A DNA stretch of 64,000 nucleotides from Porogramme epimiltina (GCA_900155495.1 FTLJ01000436.1:62001-126000), one strand, 5' to 3'; counted from the first letter of the stretch, positions 46,051 to 62,709 are shown. Notes: generated from the sequence alone by a model not told the origin. Program-made: numbers and translations.

Positions 46051-49000
46051 ATGTACGACCCTCAGCAGGCCACGGCCGCTATGAACTTCGACCAGTCTCA
46101 AGCTGCTGCCGAGGACCAGTACCTCTCCACTTTCTTCTGTCGAGCTCTCTACGACTATCAGACGAACGACTCCTCTTCCCTTTCCTTTCGCAAGAATGAC
46201 ATCATAGAAGTCCTCACACGTCTCGAATCTGGCTGGTGGGACGGCCTTCTCAACGACGAGCGGGGCTGGTTTCCGTCCAACTACGTCGATGTCATTTCAG
46301 ACCAGGAGGCCGAAGCAGCACTCAATGGATCTGAGTACACCACGTCCCAAGCCTCGCTACCAGACGATTCCATGGTCGATATGGCGCACACGATGTCCCA
46401 AGCGCTGTCTCAAAGCGAACAGGACGGCGACTGGCTTCATGGAGACGCTGATTACGCCCAGCAAGCCCGGCACGCTGCAGGGTATACCAATGGGGCCCCC
46501 AGTCGCGGAGCCGGTACGCAGCACAGTGATTTTTGGGTTCCTCAGGTTTCCATGGATGGTCGGGTGCGTATTAGTTTTCCTGTGTCTGAACCTACGTGTT
46601 CACCCGTACTTCAAGATATTCTACGTGAATACGCAGACTGGACAACAGTCGCAGGACCTTCCCACGGAAGGAGATGATGGTGAAGATGCAGAAGTCGCCG
46701 CACTCTCCCCTCAAGGACCCTCACGCGCTGGACCCAACGCTGCTCTCAGTCTCTCGCAAGGTAATGGGATGAGCCATGAAGGCGCGGGTTTCGGCATTCC
46801 GAGGCGAACGAGAACGCCGGAGCCATGGGTCCGGCGGCTCGCGGACGATGGCATGTCGTATTACTACCTCAATCAACTCGACGGGTCAATATCCTGGACA
46901 CTCCCCGAACCCACTGCAACAAATGCTCCACCTTCGTACAATGACGAAGGTTTTGCTCGCGACGCCCCCTCCCGTGGTTCCGCTGGTGCTTCCACATCTA
47001 TCCCTCGCACCGGCAGCTCTAATGGTATCGCGCCCCCCCTCGGGAGACTGCGATCAGAGTCTTCCGTATCACGAACTCGGGACCGCAGCGACAGCAATAC
47101 CGACCGCCTCAGTATTCATTCCGACGACTCGGAGGTGTATCCGTCAAGGAGGGACAGGGCAGACTCGGCGGCTAGTGCAAGTGTCGGGAATGGCCGCGCT
47201 GTCCCCGCTTCAAGCGGATCCTCCTCTCGCACACCGGCAGCCCTGGAACTCACGGCCGCTGAGGAGTCAGCTCGAAACCTCCAAGAAACCCTTACGCCGC
47301 CTGCCCCCGAGACTGCTGTCGAGCTATCAAATCTGGTCCGGGATTCGATCGCGGCAGTCCTCAGGTACTTAAGGGCCTCCACGGGCCCACGGAGACCGGA
47401 GCAGTACCGGGAGGTGGACCAATTGGTACTGAGGGTTGTTGCCGCGGTACGCAATCTCCTATACGTCACCGCCACCCCCAGTGGCCATGTCCCCAGCCAT
47501 CTATATCCTCGAGACCCTCGCGACCCCAGGCTTGCAAGCTCTGGACAAACGTTGCAATCCCATTTGAAAGCAGCACACCGGAAGGTTGCTGGCACTCTGT
47601 CGAAACTCGTCCTATCCGCGCTCGCCATGCAATACGACCCCGGCCTGTCGTCCTCGGACAAGCCAAACAGGATGGAGTCGGACGTTGCAGAGCTGGAGCG
47701 CGCAGTCGTGGCTTTCGTTGGGGAGGTGCAATTCTTCCAGGAGCAACATGCGTTGTCGAATTCCCTGTCAAGGTCAGGCAAACGGTTGCACGGCGTGTTT
47801 GCAACGGCGAACGTTGGCCTCGGACTTCCAGGGGCGGGCGCCGGAGCGGAATGGAGGGGCTTCGGGTACGTTGCGTCGGAAGATGGCAGCGAGGTGCCGC
47901 AGCGGGTGCTCAGCGACGACGTCGTGATCGAGTTCAAGGGTAGTCAGAAAGCGCTGGAAGCCCGACTGGGATCCCTGGTCATATCGCTCAGGTACCTGGA
48001 CAGCCACCCCGGTAAGTGCATTGCGCGGTGTCCGTTAGCACGTGGTTACGTAAGTTAATTAATGGATCGACAGAACGGGTCGCAATAGAGGGGCAGAGTG
48101 CTTCGGCGTACCTTTCGATGCTGTTGCGTACGCTCTGCGGGATCAACGTCGCCCATCACGTGGACGTAGATGGCATCCGCTCGGAGTCTGGACTACCCTC
48201 AACATCCGCACAGTACATGCAAATGGTCGACAAGGCTCGCGGTCAAGTGCGGATATTGGAAGCAGCCACACAAGCGCTGTACGACGATGGCATGGCAATC
48301 TTTATAGCCGTGCAGTCCCTTGGGCGTGCGGACCTCCTCGATGTGCAAGAACGTGCCTCTATCGTCGCCTCTGCCGAGGCAACCGCACCCGTCGTCCGGT
48401 CAAATTGTGTACTTGTCGCACAGACGCTGGAGGCACTACTCGCCATCGGTCATGATCAGGCGTCGATTAGCCAAGGCGACTACCGCAACTCCATCGAGTG
48501 GCGGCGTTCACGTATCAACATGGCGGATCCTTCTTCGGTTTCGATCAATGCCCTCACCGCGCGTATGGCGGACATCCCTGCCGGGGATGACGAGTTCGTT
48601 GACATGGAGCACGCATTCAACAACACCCGTACGATCCCTTCTGCTGACGCTGCCGCTGCGAATATGTCACAAAACGCTCTATACACAAACGTGCAACATC
48701 CGTCTCAGTCATCGCTCGGAATATCAGACCGGGGGCGTTCGGACAGCATCAGCGAGCCGGAAACGCCGACATGGCCCAACGGCGAGTCCGTCGAGGGGAC
48801 ACTCATCTCACCTCCGTCACCCGAGCTGGGAGAAGAGCCCTTGGGAGAGGAAGGGGCTGCATTCGCCGATGAGGACGATCGTAAGTGCAGTTCCGACGTA
48901 TGCCATTTGCGTATCTAATGTCTGTGTGCGTCGCTAGCCGCGCTTTTGGGCAAGTCGCCACCCCGGGGTGCAGGAAAAGGCAACAAGCTCATGAAGATCC

Positions 49001-50676
49001 TCGGGCCCGAAACCCCGCAGCACTACATCAGCAAGCTCAACGCGGAACAGAAGCCCTGGTACCTTCGTCCGAACTACGACCAGTCCGAGATCCTTATCGA
49101 CCCTGATGGTGGCGTTCGTGCGGGTACCCCCACGGCTCTCGTGGAGCGTCTAACGGCCCACGAGCTTGGTGGTAAGTGCTTGTAACGCCCATTAGATCAT
49201 AAGAAGTATTGACTGAATGGGATCAGACCCTACGTTCATCAAGAACTTCTTGATGACGTTCAAGTCTTTCATGACGGTTGACGAGTTATTCGAGCTCCTC
49301 ACAAAGCGGTTTTGGATCACTTCTCCCACGAACCTCAAACCGACGGAAATGGAAGAATGGACGCGTCTCAAGCAGCAAGTCATTCGCATGCGGTGAGATC
49401 CACCTACTACGATATGCAGGCAGCTGTGTTTACATGTCATCCAGTGTCTTGAATACCTTCAGGACAATGGTTACCGATGACGACATCCTGGAGAAGGAAG
49501 ACATGTACATTCTTGGTCGCATGAAGGAGTTCGCATCTGACGAGGAGGTCGTGAACTTCGCTGCTGCTAAGCAGCTCCTCATCCTCATCGAACGAGCGGT
49601 GAGTCGCTTCTCATAGAACGTTCGACTCATTCTGATACACCTCATAGCAACGCGGTGGTGACGCACCTATCAAGACCACGAACACCGTCCCGTTAGCCCC
49701 ACCAGCACCTATCCTTCCGAAGACTACTAAGAAGCTCAAATTGCTCGACATCGACCCTCTTGAGCTTGGTCGTCAGCTCACGCTTATGGAAGCTGCGCTG
49801 TACAAGAAAATCCGGCCAATGGAATGTTTGCAGCGATCGCGAGAGGCCAAACCTGGCAAGACTGCTGACAACATCACCACTATCATCCAACTGAGCAACA
49901 GGGTACGTGTAAATCGAATGTGTGGTGCTATCCGCATCTAACTTGGGTGTAGATTGCGAACTGGGTGGCAGAGTCTGTCCTCGCGAGGGAGGATTCCCAG
50001 AAGCGAGCACGAATAGTGAAACATTTCATCAACGTGGCCGACGTCAGTGATATTACCTGTGCTCCCCCGTTCTTGAGAGCTCACGTCGGAACACTGAACA
50101 GCGATGCCGTGGTCTGCAAAACTACTCGACGATGACTGCCATCATTTCCGGTCTGAATACCCCCCCTATTCGTCGACTGAAACGGACGTGGGAACAAGTG
50201 AACGCGAGGCTCATGTCCCAGCTCAAGATTTGTGAGTCGACTATCGATACCAACAAGAACTTCAACAACTACCGATCTCTTCTGGCAAGGATCCAACCCC
50301 CTTGTGTGCCATTCATCGGTGCGTCTTCCCTACGCTGATGCGACTCCTTGCTAACTGATTGGACCTAGGTGTGTACCTCACCACACTAACGTTCATCAAC
50401 GACGGTGCGGAGGACAAGCTGGCGGGGAATATGATAAACTTCCGTAAACGTCAAAAGGCGGCAGAGGTCATTCAGGACATCAAGAGGTGGCAGGCGAAGC
50501 CTTACAACTTCCAAACGGTGGCTCCTGTGCTCACCTACCTGGAGGAGTCATTCCAGTCGTATCAGGACGGGATCGACTACGGCGACCAGTTCTGGAACCT
50601 CAGTCTCGAGCGAGAACCACGCGAACGGGAAGACGAGAAGATGGCTAGACTGCTGCAGGAAAGTGGATTTTTGTAG
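46051..50676 (+). CDS. CDC25: SH3-WW-RasGEF: Cdc25-type Ras guanine-nucleotide exchange factor
   Basis: The domains in order are as follows. An SH3 domain (about 46130-46300; 'CRALYDYQTND', 'GWWDGLLNDERGWFPSNYV'). A WW domain (about 46820-46915; 'PWVRRLADDGMSYYYLNQLDG', 'ISWTLPEP'). A long Ser/Pro-rich linker and a helical middle region (about 47250-48850). A RasGEF-N domain ('HELGDPTFIKNFLMTFKSF', about 49160-49280). A catalytic RasGEF domain (about 49740-50670) with 'DIDPLELGRQLTLMEAALYK', 'FINVADRCRGLQNYSTMTAI' (across an intron), the helical-hairpin segment 'GLNTPPIRRLKRTW', and 'CVPFIGVYLTTLTFINDG'. It should load GTP onto Ras at membranes and feed adenylate cyclase or MAPK signalling, as Cdc25 does in other fungi. 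The WW domain beside SH3 is the basidiomycete arrangement. About nine short introns interrupt the gene, mostly in its 3' third. The ATG at 46051 is chosen over an upstream in-leader ATG at 46031, which is in another frame. Confidence 0.93.
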
Positions 50677-51742
50677 ACGAGAGCGGAGGGGAGCTCTCTG
50701 CGTGAGTGTGGTATGGTTCTGTCTGGACCCTCTCTGCGCCACCTCTTTTCACCCACCTCTATCACATTCTTCCTCTAATCCACCTATTCAACCCTCTCCC
50801 CTTTCAACTATCCCTGCTGCTATGTCTACTCGCCTGCATATACCGTATGTTTCGCCTTGTTCGTCTCTGCTCGGCAGTCTGTCTCTGTCCATCTCACGCT
50901 CTGTATTTGTGTGATTTGTCGTTTGCATCTTACTTATCCCGACTACATGCTGTAATAGTAGCCACTACTACCCCGGACTAGGATCGTGCTGGATAATGCA
51001 AGAAGCCCTGAGCGAGTGAGATGGGCCTGTTACAACCCACCACGGGGACCTGCCGGTACACTTTGACGTCAACGACCACTGTGACCTGCCTAGGAATACA
51101 GTAAGCGCCCTACGATCATGACGTCGTTGGGTCGTCGCGGTGCGGCAATGCCAGATCTGCTTTCAACTACGACTGCACAACAAGGCTATATGAAGTGAAA
51201 ATTCCGTTCCCATGTCCCCGCCACGTTAATGTGGCAGTAGCGCTAGCTTTTCTGCGCTACGCATTCCAGGAAGCCAGATCTGAGACGGCTACTTCCACAC
51301 CGGATGATGTCATACTTTGATGAAGCCGTCCTGAGACCTTTAGGCCATTGGAGGGTTCCATTGGTGGGTAGAACCCCGCTTTGAGGTATTGCATCCTTTA
51401 AGCATATCCCTTCCCTGCATTGTGTTGCTATGCGACGATAACTCCACTGGTAGGGCGTGGAGGTACGCGTAATGGCTGGAAGACCGTGGGCCGTGGCGCC
51501 GGGGCAGGTCCAACGATCACGCCTTAGTCAGCTTGTTAGCTTCCCCGCAATGATCCTCGTTCTGTCTCGAATATGTATAATAAGAGAAGAGGTCTTTCAG
51601 CACCTGTCTCTAGACCCGGTCACTCGCACTCGGACTGGCCTTGGACACCTCGCCTTCATTTCGTTCCGTGGTGGTCTCCCCGTCCATTCGAAGCGATCCG
51701 GGGGCTGGGTTCCGGTTAATTCTTACTAGCCCCGCGAGAAGC
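50677..51742. other. Intergenic between RasGEF and P450
   Basis: The first 300 bases are pyrimidine-rich 3' UTR-like sequence; the rest would carry the P450 promoter. The open frames present (for example 51457-51729) are unsupported. Confidence 0.5.
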
Positions 51743-54175
51743 ATGATCAGACAGGCTACGGAAACGCTCCTCGTCATCTCCCTCGGGATAGTCGGCATTG
51801 TCCTATGGAAGCTTCGGAACATACTCCTCGAACCTTTCAGGTCGTCTTTGCTCAACTTTCCAGGTCCCCCAAACCCCAGCTGGTTCCTTGGGAATCTCAG
51901 ACAGATCTTCGAATCCGACGGTCAATCGGTGTGTGAAGAATGGGTGGAGCAATACGGCCACACCATTATGTATAGGGGCTGGTTCAACGTGAGCGACTCC
52001 GCTGTCCTTGGGAGCGTTCTACTGACTATGTGGGACACTCATATAGGTGCCTCGGCTCTTCACTCTTGACACTCGCGCCTTGAACCATATCATAACGCAC
52101 TCTACAGAGTATCAGAAGCCCGAACAGGCACGTAGGGGCCTTGCGTCGGTCTTAGGGAAAGGTGAAGGAAATGCTGCCCCCGACGGTTTATACTGCCACT
52201 AATCATGATAGCATTACTATAGGCATACTGTTCACAGAAGGTATGCCCTAGCTATATGCTACTTCTGCTCGATATGCATCACTCAATGTCTCCCTTCTAG
52301 GCGAGCAGCACCGCCAGCAGGTAAATATTCCCCTACGTCTTTGTTCGCCGCAGCACTCATTATCGAGCTATTCAGAGGAGGGTTTTAGTAACGGTTCCAA
52401 GTCACATCCACATCCTACTTGCGCTTATCTGTTGTCTAGAACCCAGCGTTTGGCCCATCCCAGATCCGCGAGCTCACCGACATCTTCGTCAACAAGGCCA
52501 TCGAAGTGAGATCTCGTGCTTCTCGTGTTGGAATCTTCACTGATTTTTTCTGGCTATAGCTCAGGAATGTCTGGTCCGCAGAGATTGCATTCCAAGGGAG
52601 CTCCGTTGCACGCCTTGACGTACTGAAGGACTTGAGCAAGATGACCCTCGACGTGATTGGCCTAGCAGGTGAACTAATCTTGTCCTTGTCGGCATCTAGA
52701 CGACGTGCCAAGCATACCTGTTGTCTACCGTAGGCTTCAATTACGACTTCCACTCCTTGAATCCCCAAGGGAAGCCGAACGAGCTCGCAGAAGCACTGAA
52801 AGAGGTCCTGGATGTACCCGACAAGATCCCAATTCTCCTCATGCTTAGACACTTCTTCCCGATGTTACGCTTTATCGTAAGTGCACTACTGTACGTTCCT
52901 TATTGCAACTCTGACATTGTTTGGATAGCGTGATTCACGTGCGCGCCGAAGTGACGAGGCCCATGAAACGATGCGCAGAATCGGTTCAGAGCTCATCGCC
53001 GAAAAGAAGGCAGCGATTATGCGGGAACGTGGTGGGCGGAAGGATAAAGAGAAGGACGATGGCGTTGGTCGGAATGATATGCAGGGCCGTGATCTGCTCA
53101 CACTGCTCCTCAAGGCAAACATGGCCACCGACATCCCGGACAGCCAGCGGCTCTCCGATGAGGACATGCTTGCTCGTGCGTATATCATGCACCTCGACCG
53201 CGTGTTCCTTGTGCGCTGATGAATCCAACAAAATATGCAGAGGTTCCTACGTACGTTTCATTTTCAGGCCTGACAGCCTTATTCTGAATTATGTACTCCC
53301 GATAGCTTCCTCGTTGCTGGTCACGAGACCACGAGCACGGCGACTACATGGTGTCTATTCGCACTTGCGCAAGCCCCTCACATCCAACAGAAGCTCCGCG
53401 AAGAGCTTCTCAGTGTCGTAACCGAAACTCCTACTATGGACGAACTCAATGCGTTACCGTACCTCGACATGGTTGTACGCGAAACCCTCCGTGTTTACGC
53501 TCCTGTGCCGTCTTCTATGCGCGTCTCCCTCAAGGATGACGTGATTCCGTTGGGTACCCCCTTTACAGATAGGAACGGGGAGGTCCTGGATAGCATCAAG
53601 TATGCACCATCTTGCCCCGTGTTGCAGCCAGTTCCGCGTTCCTCTACTTATGTGCACACTCTGCATCCAGGATTAATGCGGGCACCTTTATCCTTATCCC
53701 CATCGCCTCCCTGAACAAGCACAAGGACCTATGGGGACAGGACGCCTTCGAGTTCAGGTGAGTGTCCATACCGCATTCCACTGTGCCACTCTCACCAAGC
53801 GCGCTCTCAGACCCGAGCGATGGGAGAATCCCCCAGCATCTATCTCAAGCATCCCAGGTGTATGGGGCCATATGCTCACTTTCCTCGGAGGGCCGCGCGC
53901 GTGCATTGGCTACAGGTTTAGCCTTGTCGAGTATGTTCTGACCATCCGCCCGTTCGCCTATTAGCTTGACCTCTCTACTGACGCGTCCCCTTCGTCGTTC
54001 TTGTAGGATGAAGGCAATCCTTTACACAATCATCCGAGCGTTCGAGTTTGAGCTCGCGGTACCGGCCGAGGATATCCAGAGGAGGTCGACGATCGTCCAG
54101 AGACCGCTTCTCCGCAGCGCGCCGGAGCAGGGGACCCAGATGCCGTTGCTCGTCAAACCCTACAATGGCCTTTGA
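51743..54175 (+). CDS. Cytochrome P450 monooxygenase
   Basis: The N-terminal membrane anchor is '[14 protein letters not shown]', with a basic Pro hinge '[16 protein letters not shown]'. Helix C region: 'QHRQQ-RRVL-NPAFGP', assembled from three tiny exons (18, 20 and 12 nt at 52223-52240, 52301-52320 and 52376-52387). I-helix oxygen-activation motif: '[12 protein letters not shown]' (about 53315-53350). ExxR is in '[11 protein letters not shown]' (about 53470-53505), PERF-like 'FRPERWENP', and the heme-binding loop '[13 protein letters not shown]' with its Cys ligand at about 53900. The protein is about 530 residues, normal for an ER-bound class II P450. Family resemblance is to the broad fungal CYP3A-like clan that includes many mushroom detoxification and terpenoid enzymes; the substrate is unknown. 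It has at least 11 introns. Nothing obviously clusters with it except, at a distance, the acyltransferase and hydrolase near the left end. Confidence 0.92.
52223..52387 (+). other. Three consecutive microexons of the P450 (18, 20 and 12 nt)
   Basis: The exons at 52223-52240, 52301-52320 and 52376-52387 are each flanked by GT...AG introns of about 50-60 nt. Joined, they give 'ILFTEGEQHRQQRRVL', which is precisely the segment expected before 'NPAFGP' in this P450 type. The 12-nt exon encodes only Arg-Arg-Val-Leu. Confidence 0.85.
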
Positions 54176-54566
54176 TCTGTAAGAGGCGATCGGCATTGGA
54201 GGATTCTTGGACGTATAGTGGTTGTAGGAGCGCCACTACACGAGGATCGGTTTAGGCGAAACTCTAGCTGTATATCAGTACCAGAAGTGTACTTCCGACT
54301 GAGATCGTAACGTCTTGAACGCCTTGTAATAATAGCATTGTACAATATTATAAGCACGGGTATTATCTTTGACGTTAGCCAGTGTAAGAAGGTAATAATA
54401 CAAGCAACTCAGTGTTGCTGGGCCTTCGGAAAGGCGTGAGAATATTCTTCCAAATCTTCCAGGCGCACGTGCAAACGCGTCGCGTCTTCGCGCGTTCCCT
54501 CTGTACCACCACCACTGCACGCGACGCGACCGCGTCTCCCCATACCAAACATCTCCCGCGCCAGCG
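54176..54566. other. Intergenic between P450 and Dad1
   Basis: AT-rich sequence (54240-54420) followed by a GC-rich leader before the Dad1 ATG. No gene is seen. Confidence 0.5.
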
Positions 54567-55029
54567 ATGGAGGAAGAAGCATCCTTCTTCGAGCGAGAGC
54601 GCGACAAGCTCACCGCCGAGATCGTCAGCGTGAGTACCGTCGCACGCAGACGCCTGCCTTGCCTCTCTCGCTGATTCGATCTATTCTAACCGGGCTTGCC
54701 TCCACCATCGATGGCGCCCACACTCGCTTTCAATGCCTCACTCTCAGGGCTTCGAGGAGCTGCTCTCGTCGAGCAACGCGCTGAACCGGAAGGTAGAGGA
54801 GGTCCTAGGCATGACGCGCGAGTACGAGACGATCGCCGCGCTCTGGCAGAGCTTCCACGAGCTCATGCGTGACCACGATGCCGAGGGCGCCGACTCCGTC
54901 AACGGCGGTAGCGGCGACGGCGACGCAGAGCCCGCCCCCCACGGCCTTCCGGGAACCGGCGGGCACGTCCTTGCAGCTTCGACGGCTGCTGCGAGGTCTG
55001 CAGGCCCGGGAGCAGAGCGGCAGGGGTAA
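54567..55029 (+). CDS. DAD1: DASH complex subunit Dad1
   Basis: Exon 1 (54567-54629, 21 codons) encodes 'MEEEASFFERERDKLTAEIVS'-like sequence with the family's FFERERD start. A 118-nt intron (GTGAGT...CAG) follows. Exon 2 begins at 54748 with 'GFEELLSSSNALNRKVEEVLG' and 'YETIAALWQSFHELMRDH', the conserved Dad1 helices. The core is about 65 residues, as in yeasts. A Gly/Ala/Pro-rich tail of about 45 residues is extra. DASH/Dam1 rings couple kinetochores to depolymerising microtubules in fungi; it acts in the same process as the Mps1-type kinase in this window. It lies convergent with Pkc1. Confidence 0.92.
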
Positions 55030-55366
55030 ATGAGGGCCGAGATGGCTGAGTGATCGACCGACGCATAGAGAGATTCGGGAACGGAATGGTATATGCGTTG
55101 TACTTCGTCGAACGTACATACAGCGCAATGGAAGACAGGTAGAGATATAAGAAGACGAGAGGGGTGAGGATACAGGACGGTGGGGACTTCGGCTTGGCGT
55201 TTGCGGGGTCAACAACACAACAGGTATCCAAGTACAGCAGTAGGAGGCAGGTTGGGGGGCGGAGGGGGGCGGAGCGCACACTAATGCGACAGTCAGACAG
55301 AACAAGTAAAACGTAATAAGTATCATCAACGGGAAGTCGTCGTCTCGTGTCGTCATCATCGCTCCC
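55030..55366. other. Convergent 3' spacer between Dad1 and Pkc1
   Basis: No gene is seen. Two 3' UTRs must share about 0.34 kb. Confidence 0.5.
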
Positions 55367-59340
<3,974 letters not shown>

Positions 59341-59614
59341 GGCTGAATGAATGGAGGCCCGCAGTCGCGGGGGGGAGCGGATGGCGGACTTGTTGGGGGA
59401 AGTTCAAGGGCCAGAAAGCGCGGCAAAGAGGAGCGGCTCAGGCTGAGAGAGACGTGCACCGAGGCGGTGTGTGACAGAGATTCGGAGACTGTGCCCTGTG
59501 TTCAGTCGCCCACCGCCACTTTCCCCAGATAAGATGCTTATCGTTTCCTTTCCTTATTTACCTTTCTCTCCCTCTCCCGCCACCCCCGCCTCGCTCACCG
59601 CCCCGCCGTCCGCC
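59341..59614. promoter_or_regulatory. Divergent promoter region of Pkc1 and the acidic protein
   Basis: About 0.27 kb separates two divergent ATGs. The right part (59500-59610) is C/T-rich on the plus strand, a typical fungal core-promoter or leader pattern. No clear TATA box. Confidence 0.5.
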
Positions 59615-62198
59615 ATGCCGTCCTTTGCCACCACCTCCGTCATTCGCGATGCGTCGGACGGCTTTGCACTCGCCCTCACCGCCCGCCATGTCCTCGTCGC
59701 CGGCGCTCCGTCTAGTGCTGTGCACGCAGTCAAGGGCCGTTTTCCCAGTGGCGTCGACGTCATCCTTCAATCCAACCTGAGTATCTCTGTCGACGGGAAG
59801 TATAATGGCGCGAGCGTCGATGCGCGCACGATCCAGTCCTCTGCACTGGCCAAGCACCTCCTGAACTACTTTTGCGTGGTTCGTGCTTTGTCTTGGCCGA
59901 GGCCATAGCTTCTGACTCAGCCACTTGCACTGGGCAGAATGGTGAACAGCTCGGAGTGAGAACTGCCTCCGGCATATTTCTGGACAGCACCGACGGGAAA
60001 GCCAAATGTGCGTGCGTAGACCTTTCGGTGGCCACACGCCATCCCCATTCGCGGCCCCGCATCGCCTACAATGCCGGTCACCGTCAAAACCTTCCACGCG
60101 TCGTAACTCATTCGCGTCTTCCTTTCTGCGATCAGTTACTTTATCTTCCACACGGCCAATCCTCGAGACGCGTCAAACGTGTGTGCTCTTAGCTTCCATT
60201 GAGCTCCTATATGTCTGCAAGATACCGCAAATACCCGCACCTCCGGCCGAGCAGGGTTTCTTCGGCAGAGGAGGTCCGTGTGTGCTTACGCGCCGTTTAT
60301 TACAACACAAAGCCCACTGACGCGAAGACGTTACAGATTGCTCACCACCTTCGGCCGACCCCTTTTCTCCACATGCTTTTCTGCCACTAGTGGCCGCACT
60401 AGATCGCACCGTGGAGAAGTTTGCAATGCTCCATCTCGTCAGGTGCGTGTCAATCCTGGCCTTTACCGTAAACGTGTATCGATCGACGTATTGAACAGAC
60501 GTTACCCGTTGATTTTTGGACCTTGGCGAGAAGTAAGCAGGTCTTATTCGAAAATCGTATGCTGGGCTAGTCCTCATCCACGAAAATTTTGATCAGCGAT
60601 ACGACGCTGAAATTGCCGCATCGACCAAAATCGCGCAGAGCGTTTCAGATATTATCCACCGTTCCCCCAACGCTGCGTTCCGCAATCAATGTCGTGGAAT
60701 AGTTAACGTCACACCCGCGGCTCTGCTTTCTCTTGCTCAGTGCTAACCTATCCCTCCACACAGGCACTACATCGGGAACACACAGTCGTCGGGGCACAAT
60801 CGGCCGCCTCACTCCAAGTAGTCCTTTCTCATGGCTCGACTGGTGACGCCGACCAGAATAGCCTGGAAGGATCGTCCCTAGTCGAAGGTCAGGGTGTGTC
60901 AACCTCCCTTGATTTCTGTGACATCATTTCCGCGGCGATGGAGCATATTCTCAAGCTCAACTCAAAACGTGCGCGGTACAAAGTAAGTCCCGGGGGTACA
61001 TGTCCTTCTATCTCCGCCTTCACTGTTGTTCTAGGGCGCGGCCTCGGCGGCAACCGGGCAGGGGTCTAGACTGTGTGACGACGATGCCTTCGAGCTATCG
61101 AACGACCGCCCTGGCCCTTTTGTGGACGCCCTTGATGACGAGCGTCAGTCGTCACCAGTCGGGCTAGGTGATCCAGACCGTGTCGAGCTCTGGTTAGACG
61201 ATACGGACACAGACACGATCGGAGAGGGTCGAGAAGATAGCCTCCGCTTCTCCGACGAATCTGATCTAGACGACGACATCTGGGTCTCCGACAAAGCGGA
61301 GTCTGTTCGGGTCACAAGCCCTCTCCTGGAATATTTGGACGACCGCTGGGACAGTTCGCAGTCTACTCTCGATGTGCGTGATCTCCCTAATGTTTTCACG
61401 TTGCTATTCATACGAATCTATTTGCAGGACCTGGCTTGGGGTGACGAAGAGGTCTCCTTGACCTACTCTCAGTCCTCAGTCACAAGTACTGCGTTCTCCG
61501 ATCCCTCTCCGCGCGACATCTTACCCACGGACCTGCTTCTTGACGCCAAGGAGGTTGAACAACTGGGCGATCTCCTTCAAACCGATCGATCTAGGACTTC
61601 TCAGCACTCTGGTCTTGTTCTGTCAAAGAAAGATGACCAAGTACTTGTGAATCTGCGGCACGACGATAGCCTGATGGCCTTTGACGACTTGGATATGCTG
61701 GTCTATCTAGACTCTGGGTCTCTGTCACCTGCCTTCGACGATTCCGCGGACGAGGCGATGCCATACTTTTCTATTCTCACAGACGACGATCTGGAAGCTG
61801 CCCCTGGTTCTAGGGCCTTGAATGCTTCCGCATCGGAGCTCGGCGCCGGGGCAGACACTGAAGACACTCCAGGATCATCTGACGGAAAACACCTATCGCA
61901 CGACCCCAACAACTTACGTCCCGGAACGCCTCTACAACCTTGGGGAGCCGCCGGAAGCCCGGCCTCGTTGCGCGAGATGAGAGGCTCTGTCAGCGCACAC
62001 CAGGTTATCGATAGATGGGGAGGAGGGGGCGATTGGGCACATGAGGGGAACGAGGGCAGCCTCGTTGCACACGATTCGGGGCACGCGATGATGATAAGAC
62101 CCTGGGGGAAGGCGGACGGGAGCGCAGGTGCGGATGGGGAGGAGTCGGAGTCTGATGGAGAGAATGCCGAGGCGAGGGACATGCTGTTTATTGAATAG
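59615..62198 (+). CDS. Unrecognised multi-exon protein with an acidic C-terminal half
   Basis: I recognise no family. Exon 1 from the ATG at 59615 reads 'SFATTSVIRDASDGFALAL' through 'RTIQSSALAKHLLNYFCV'. An intron with a CTGAC branch site ends at 59936, and exon 2 ('GEQLGVRTASGIFLDSTDG') continues in frame to a GTGCGT donor at about 60008. Further coding-looking pieces are 'TCVLLASIELLYVCK' (about 60180-60225), 'ALDRTVEKFAMLHLVR' (about 60395-60441), 'YDAEIAASTKIAQSVSDIIH' (about 60600-60660) and 'DFCDIISAAMEHILKLNSK' (about 60912-60970). The last long exons (61040-62198) are Asp/Glu/Ser-rich and disordered, ending 'EARDMLFIE'. The folded N-terminal part alternates strands and helices; the tail is typical of a regulatory or scaffolding protein. 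The exon joins between 60008 and 61040 are uncertain. Confidence 0.6.
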
Positions 62199-62709
62199 CT
62201 CGTGAGCGTCCCGTACAATGCGGCTGCTCCCACACCAACGGGGATCGCTGTAGCTTGCGTCAGCGGTCTTGAGCGTTCAGGCTGAAGTGGATAGTTTTGC
62301 GCAGTATTATGCGCATCGCTACAGCAAGCTACCTGGCGGTGATGGGCAGGAGGCATCTGGGTGCTTTCCTACGTACAAGAGCGACGGAGGCGGGCATGGT
62401 GGTGAAACGGACGGCGCCCAGACGACGAGAGCGATCTGGATCGGGAGGCTGTTGCGCCACACAGCGTCACCGGAGCATAATTTGAGCTCCGCCAAAACTC
62501 CGCTGCACGTGCAAACGGGAGCACAGGCGGCTAAGAGAGCTTCATTCACGACCTCCATCCTCTACTAGCTCGCTTCATTCCATCCATAAGGCCCAAGCTC
62601 CTCACTCCCCCGCGCTCGACAGAGCATCGCTCTCCTCTGTCCCTTCTCTTCTCGTCTTCGCGCAACACAACCCCAACACTTCGCCCAGTGCTATTGCCGC
62701 CACTTCGCC
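62199..62709. other. Intergenic, upstream of the endosulfine gene
   Basis: No gene is seen. The last 130 bases (62570-62705) are strongly C/T-rich on the plus strand, as expected of a fungal promoter/leader. Confidence 0.5.

Noticed and set aside
47116..47937. 273-codon minus-strand open frame
   Set aside because: Antisense to the RasGEF middle exon; composition follows the GC-rich codons of the real gene.
61703..62356. 217-codon minus-strand open frame
   Set aside because: Antisense shadow of the acidic exon; Ser/Pro-rich, no domain.
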